Source: an uncultured Collinsella sp. (lineage in GTDB: Bacteria > Actinomycetota > Coriobacteriia > Coriobacteriales > Coriobacteriaceae). Taken from it: DNA of 41,180 nt. The position numbers and the translations under genes are program-made. Under the pieces are notes generated by a model. That model saw nothing but the letters and a program-made list of their open reading frames with translations. It was not told where the DNA came from and did not search any database. Below are positions 40,256 through 41,180 of this stretch, piece after piece (the first letter of the stretch is position 1; every line of letters begins with the position of its first letter). The stretch is from assembly GCA_900542325.1 (NCBI GenBank), contig UQMY01000022.1:1-41180 (forward strand), read 5' to 3'.

Positions 40256-40741
40256 CTATTCCTCCCGGCAGGCGCACGCACAGGTGGCGTACTCGGGAAA
40301 CGCATCGCGATCGGCGAACTTGGGATCGACAGCCGGGAACTGGCGATGGGCGACGATGTCGCCAAGCGAAACGGAATCGAGGTAGTCGCGCATCAACGCC
40401 TGGGCTCCGGCCCACAGGGGATGATAGCAGCACGTGCCCATGCGCGCACAGTCACCATCGGGCGCGGTGCAATCGTTCATAACCATAGGGCCCTGAACAG
40501 CCTCGACGACCTGGCGGATGTTGACATCGTCCGGACTGACCTTGAGACGCATTCCACCGTGGACGCCACGCAGGCTCTCCACAATACCGGCCTGGACCAA
40601 ACCGTGTTGGATCGAACGGGCAAACGAATACGGGACATTGACCTCTTCGGCAGCGGTGCGAACAGAAAGCAAACGCTCCGGGTCCTCGGCAAGCATCGCC
40701 AGCATACGAAGGGCGTAATCAGTCTTCCTCGATATGTCCAT
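40256..40741 (-). CDS. Rrf2-family transcriptional regulator with cysteine cluster
   Basis: This 161-residue regulator has the Rrf2 winged helix (MDISRKTDYALRMLAMLA, then SVRTAAEEVNVPYSFARSIQHGL and GVHGGMRL). The sensor region carries Cys91, Cys98 and Cys104, close to the three-cysteine 2Fe-2S site of IscR, plus an adjoining Cys105. The C-terminus adds an unusual CACAC run (Cys154, 156, 158). An Fe-S or thiol sensor for redox or nitrosative stress is likely. Two adjacent 20-base repeats upstream are its probable autoregulatory site. It is followed by the MutY-like gene. Confidence 0.92.
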   Translation of the reverse strand: MDISRKTDYALRMLAMLAEDPERLLSVRTAAEEVNVPYSFARSIQHGLVQAGIVESLRGVHGGMRLKVSPDDVNIRQVVEAVQGPMVMNDCTAPDGDCARMGTCCYHPLWAGAQALMRDYLDSVSLGDIVAHRQFPAVDPKFADRDAFPEYATCACACREE

Positions 40742-40807
40742 TTTTCCCCTTTCAAGGAATACGAACAGCTCGAACGAGCTCCGGGGCCGAGCTTGTGTCG
40801 AGACGCT

Positions 40808-40847
40808 AAATGACCGCTAGGACATCCAAATGATAAATAGGATATCC
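40808..40847. promoter_or_regulatory. Tandem 20-base repeats upstream of the Rrf2 gene
   Basis: AAATGACCGCTAGGACATCC and AAATGATAAATAGGATATCC lie directly end to end and match at 15 of 20 positions. Two 20-base steps put both units on the same DNA face. They lie about 70 bases before the Rrf2 start, and binding by the Rrf2 protein is likely. Confidence 0.6.
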
Positions 40848-41065
40848 ACTGAGTGCCGCGCTTGGAGCGAAATGCATCAGATGCGGCCTACAGTGCAATT
40901 TAGTATAACCTAACCCCCTGTCTCGTTGAACAGGTGTTGCGCAACAAAGCTGCTGTTTAGACAGATATACTTATTGGATTTTACTTGCGTTCCCGAAGGC
41001 GCGGGGATTCTGGGCGAAGATGCGCTAGGGCGATCGTTCTATCGAAACAAAGTGCATCAAACGCA

Positions 41066-41092
41066 AAAAGCCACGTCCGAAGACGTGGCTTT
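41066..41092 (-). terminator. Terminator of the tRNA-Asp gene
   Basis: On the minus strand AAAGCCACGTC pairs with GACGTGGCTTT around a stabilising TTCG tetraloop and is followed by further T. It lies nine bases past the encoded CCA. Confidence 0.93.
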
Positions 41093-41100
41093 AATTGCGT

Positions 41101-41177
<77 letters not shown>

Positions 41178-41180
41178 GTG

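Larger units (their letters stand above)
40742..41100. other. Intergenic region upstream of the Rrf2 gene
   Basis: These 359 bases include the Rrf2 promoter region with tandem 20-base repeats (40808-40847) and the tRNA-Asp terminator (41066-41092). Apart from these nothing is recognised. A plus-strand reading frame that enters the tRNA is not a gene. Confidence 0.75.

Overview
The window looks like chromosomal DNA of a gut-type Coriobacteriia (Actinomycetota), most likely a Collinsella. This is inferred from GC-rich codon use, short AT-rich promoters, many mannose-family PTS genes, HutC-type GntR regulators and dense intergenic palindromes. No 16S gene or other decisive marker is present. Nearly all genes lie on the minus strand, and no transposase, phage gene or CRISPR array was seen.

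The left two thirds (120-26849) is dominated by a sugar-amine catabolic locus. It holds two mannose-family PTS permeases: PTS1 with IIA, IIB, IIC and IID as separate genes, and PTS2 with a fused IIAB plus IIC and IID. It also holds four SIS-domain proteins (SIS1-SIS4), four GntR/UTRA repressors (GntR1-GntR4) and one EamA/DMT transporter. All four SIS proteins resemble FrlB/FraB/GfrE/GfrF deglycases: each has the Glu-x15-His pair that corresponds to FraB Glu214/His230, and each ends in an RRY...Y tail like that of FrlB. The simplest reading is import and 6-phosphorylation of Amadori compounds (fructoselysine, glucoselysine or relatives), then deglycation to glucose-6-phosphate plus a free amino acid, which the DMT protein may export. 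Collinsella intestinalis is reported to use epsilon-fructoselysine. The substrates here are inferred.

Shared operator-like motifs tie the pieces together. ACGT-N5-ACGT or a close variant precedes gntR3, PTS2 and the DMT gene, with a half-site at SIS1. A near-identical direct repeat flanks the divergent SIS4/gntR4 promoters. A duplicated 17-bp element lies between gntR2 and SIS2. A TATATTGT element precedes gntR1 and IIA1.

Housekeeping genes sit between these operons: an M16C metalloprotease, a HicAB toxin-antitoxin pair, 5-formyltetrahydrofolate cyclo-ligase, metA (acetyl-CoA type by its Glu111), an L-2-hydroxyacid dehydrogenase, recQ, a YitT-family protein and a HAD phosphatase. The right third (26897-41177) carries a GNAT acetyltransferase, threonine aldolase, a PAP2 phosphatase, mfd, nth, an ABC exporter, rmuC, a small membrane protein of unknown function, rubrerythrin, a MutY-like glycosylase without an Fe-S motif paired with an Rrf2 regulator, and a tRNA-Asp at the edge. 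Many intergenic gaps hold long inverted repeats, several of them in two or more copies.
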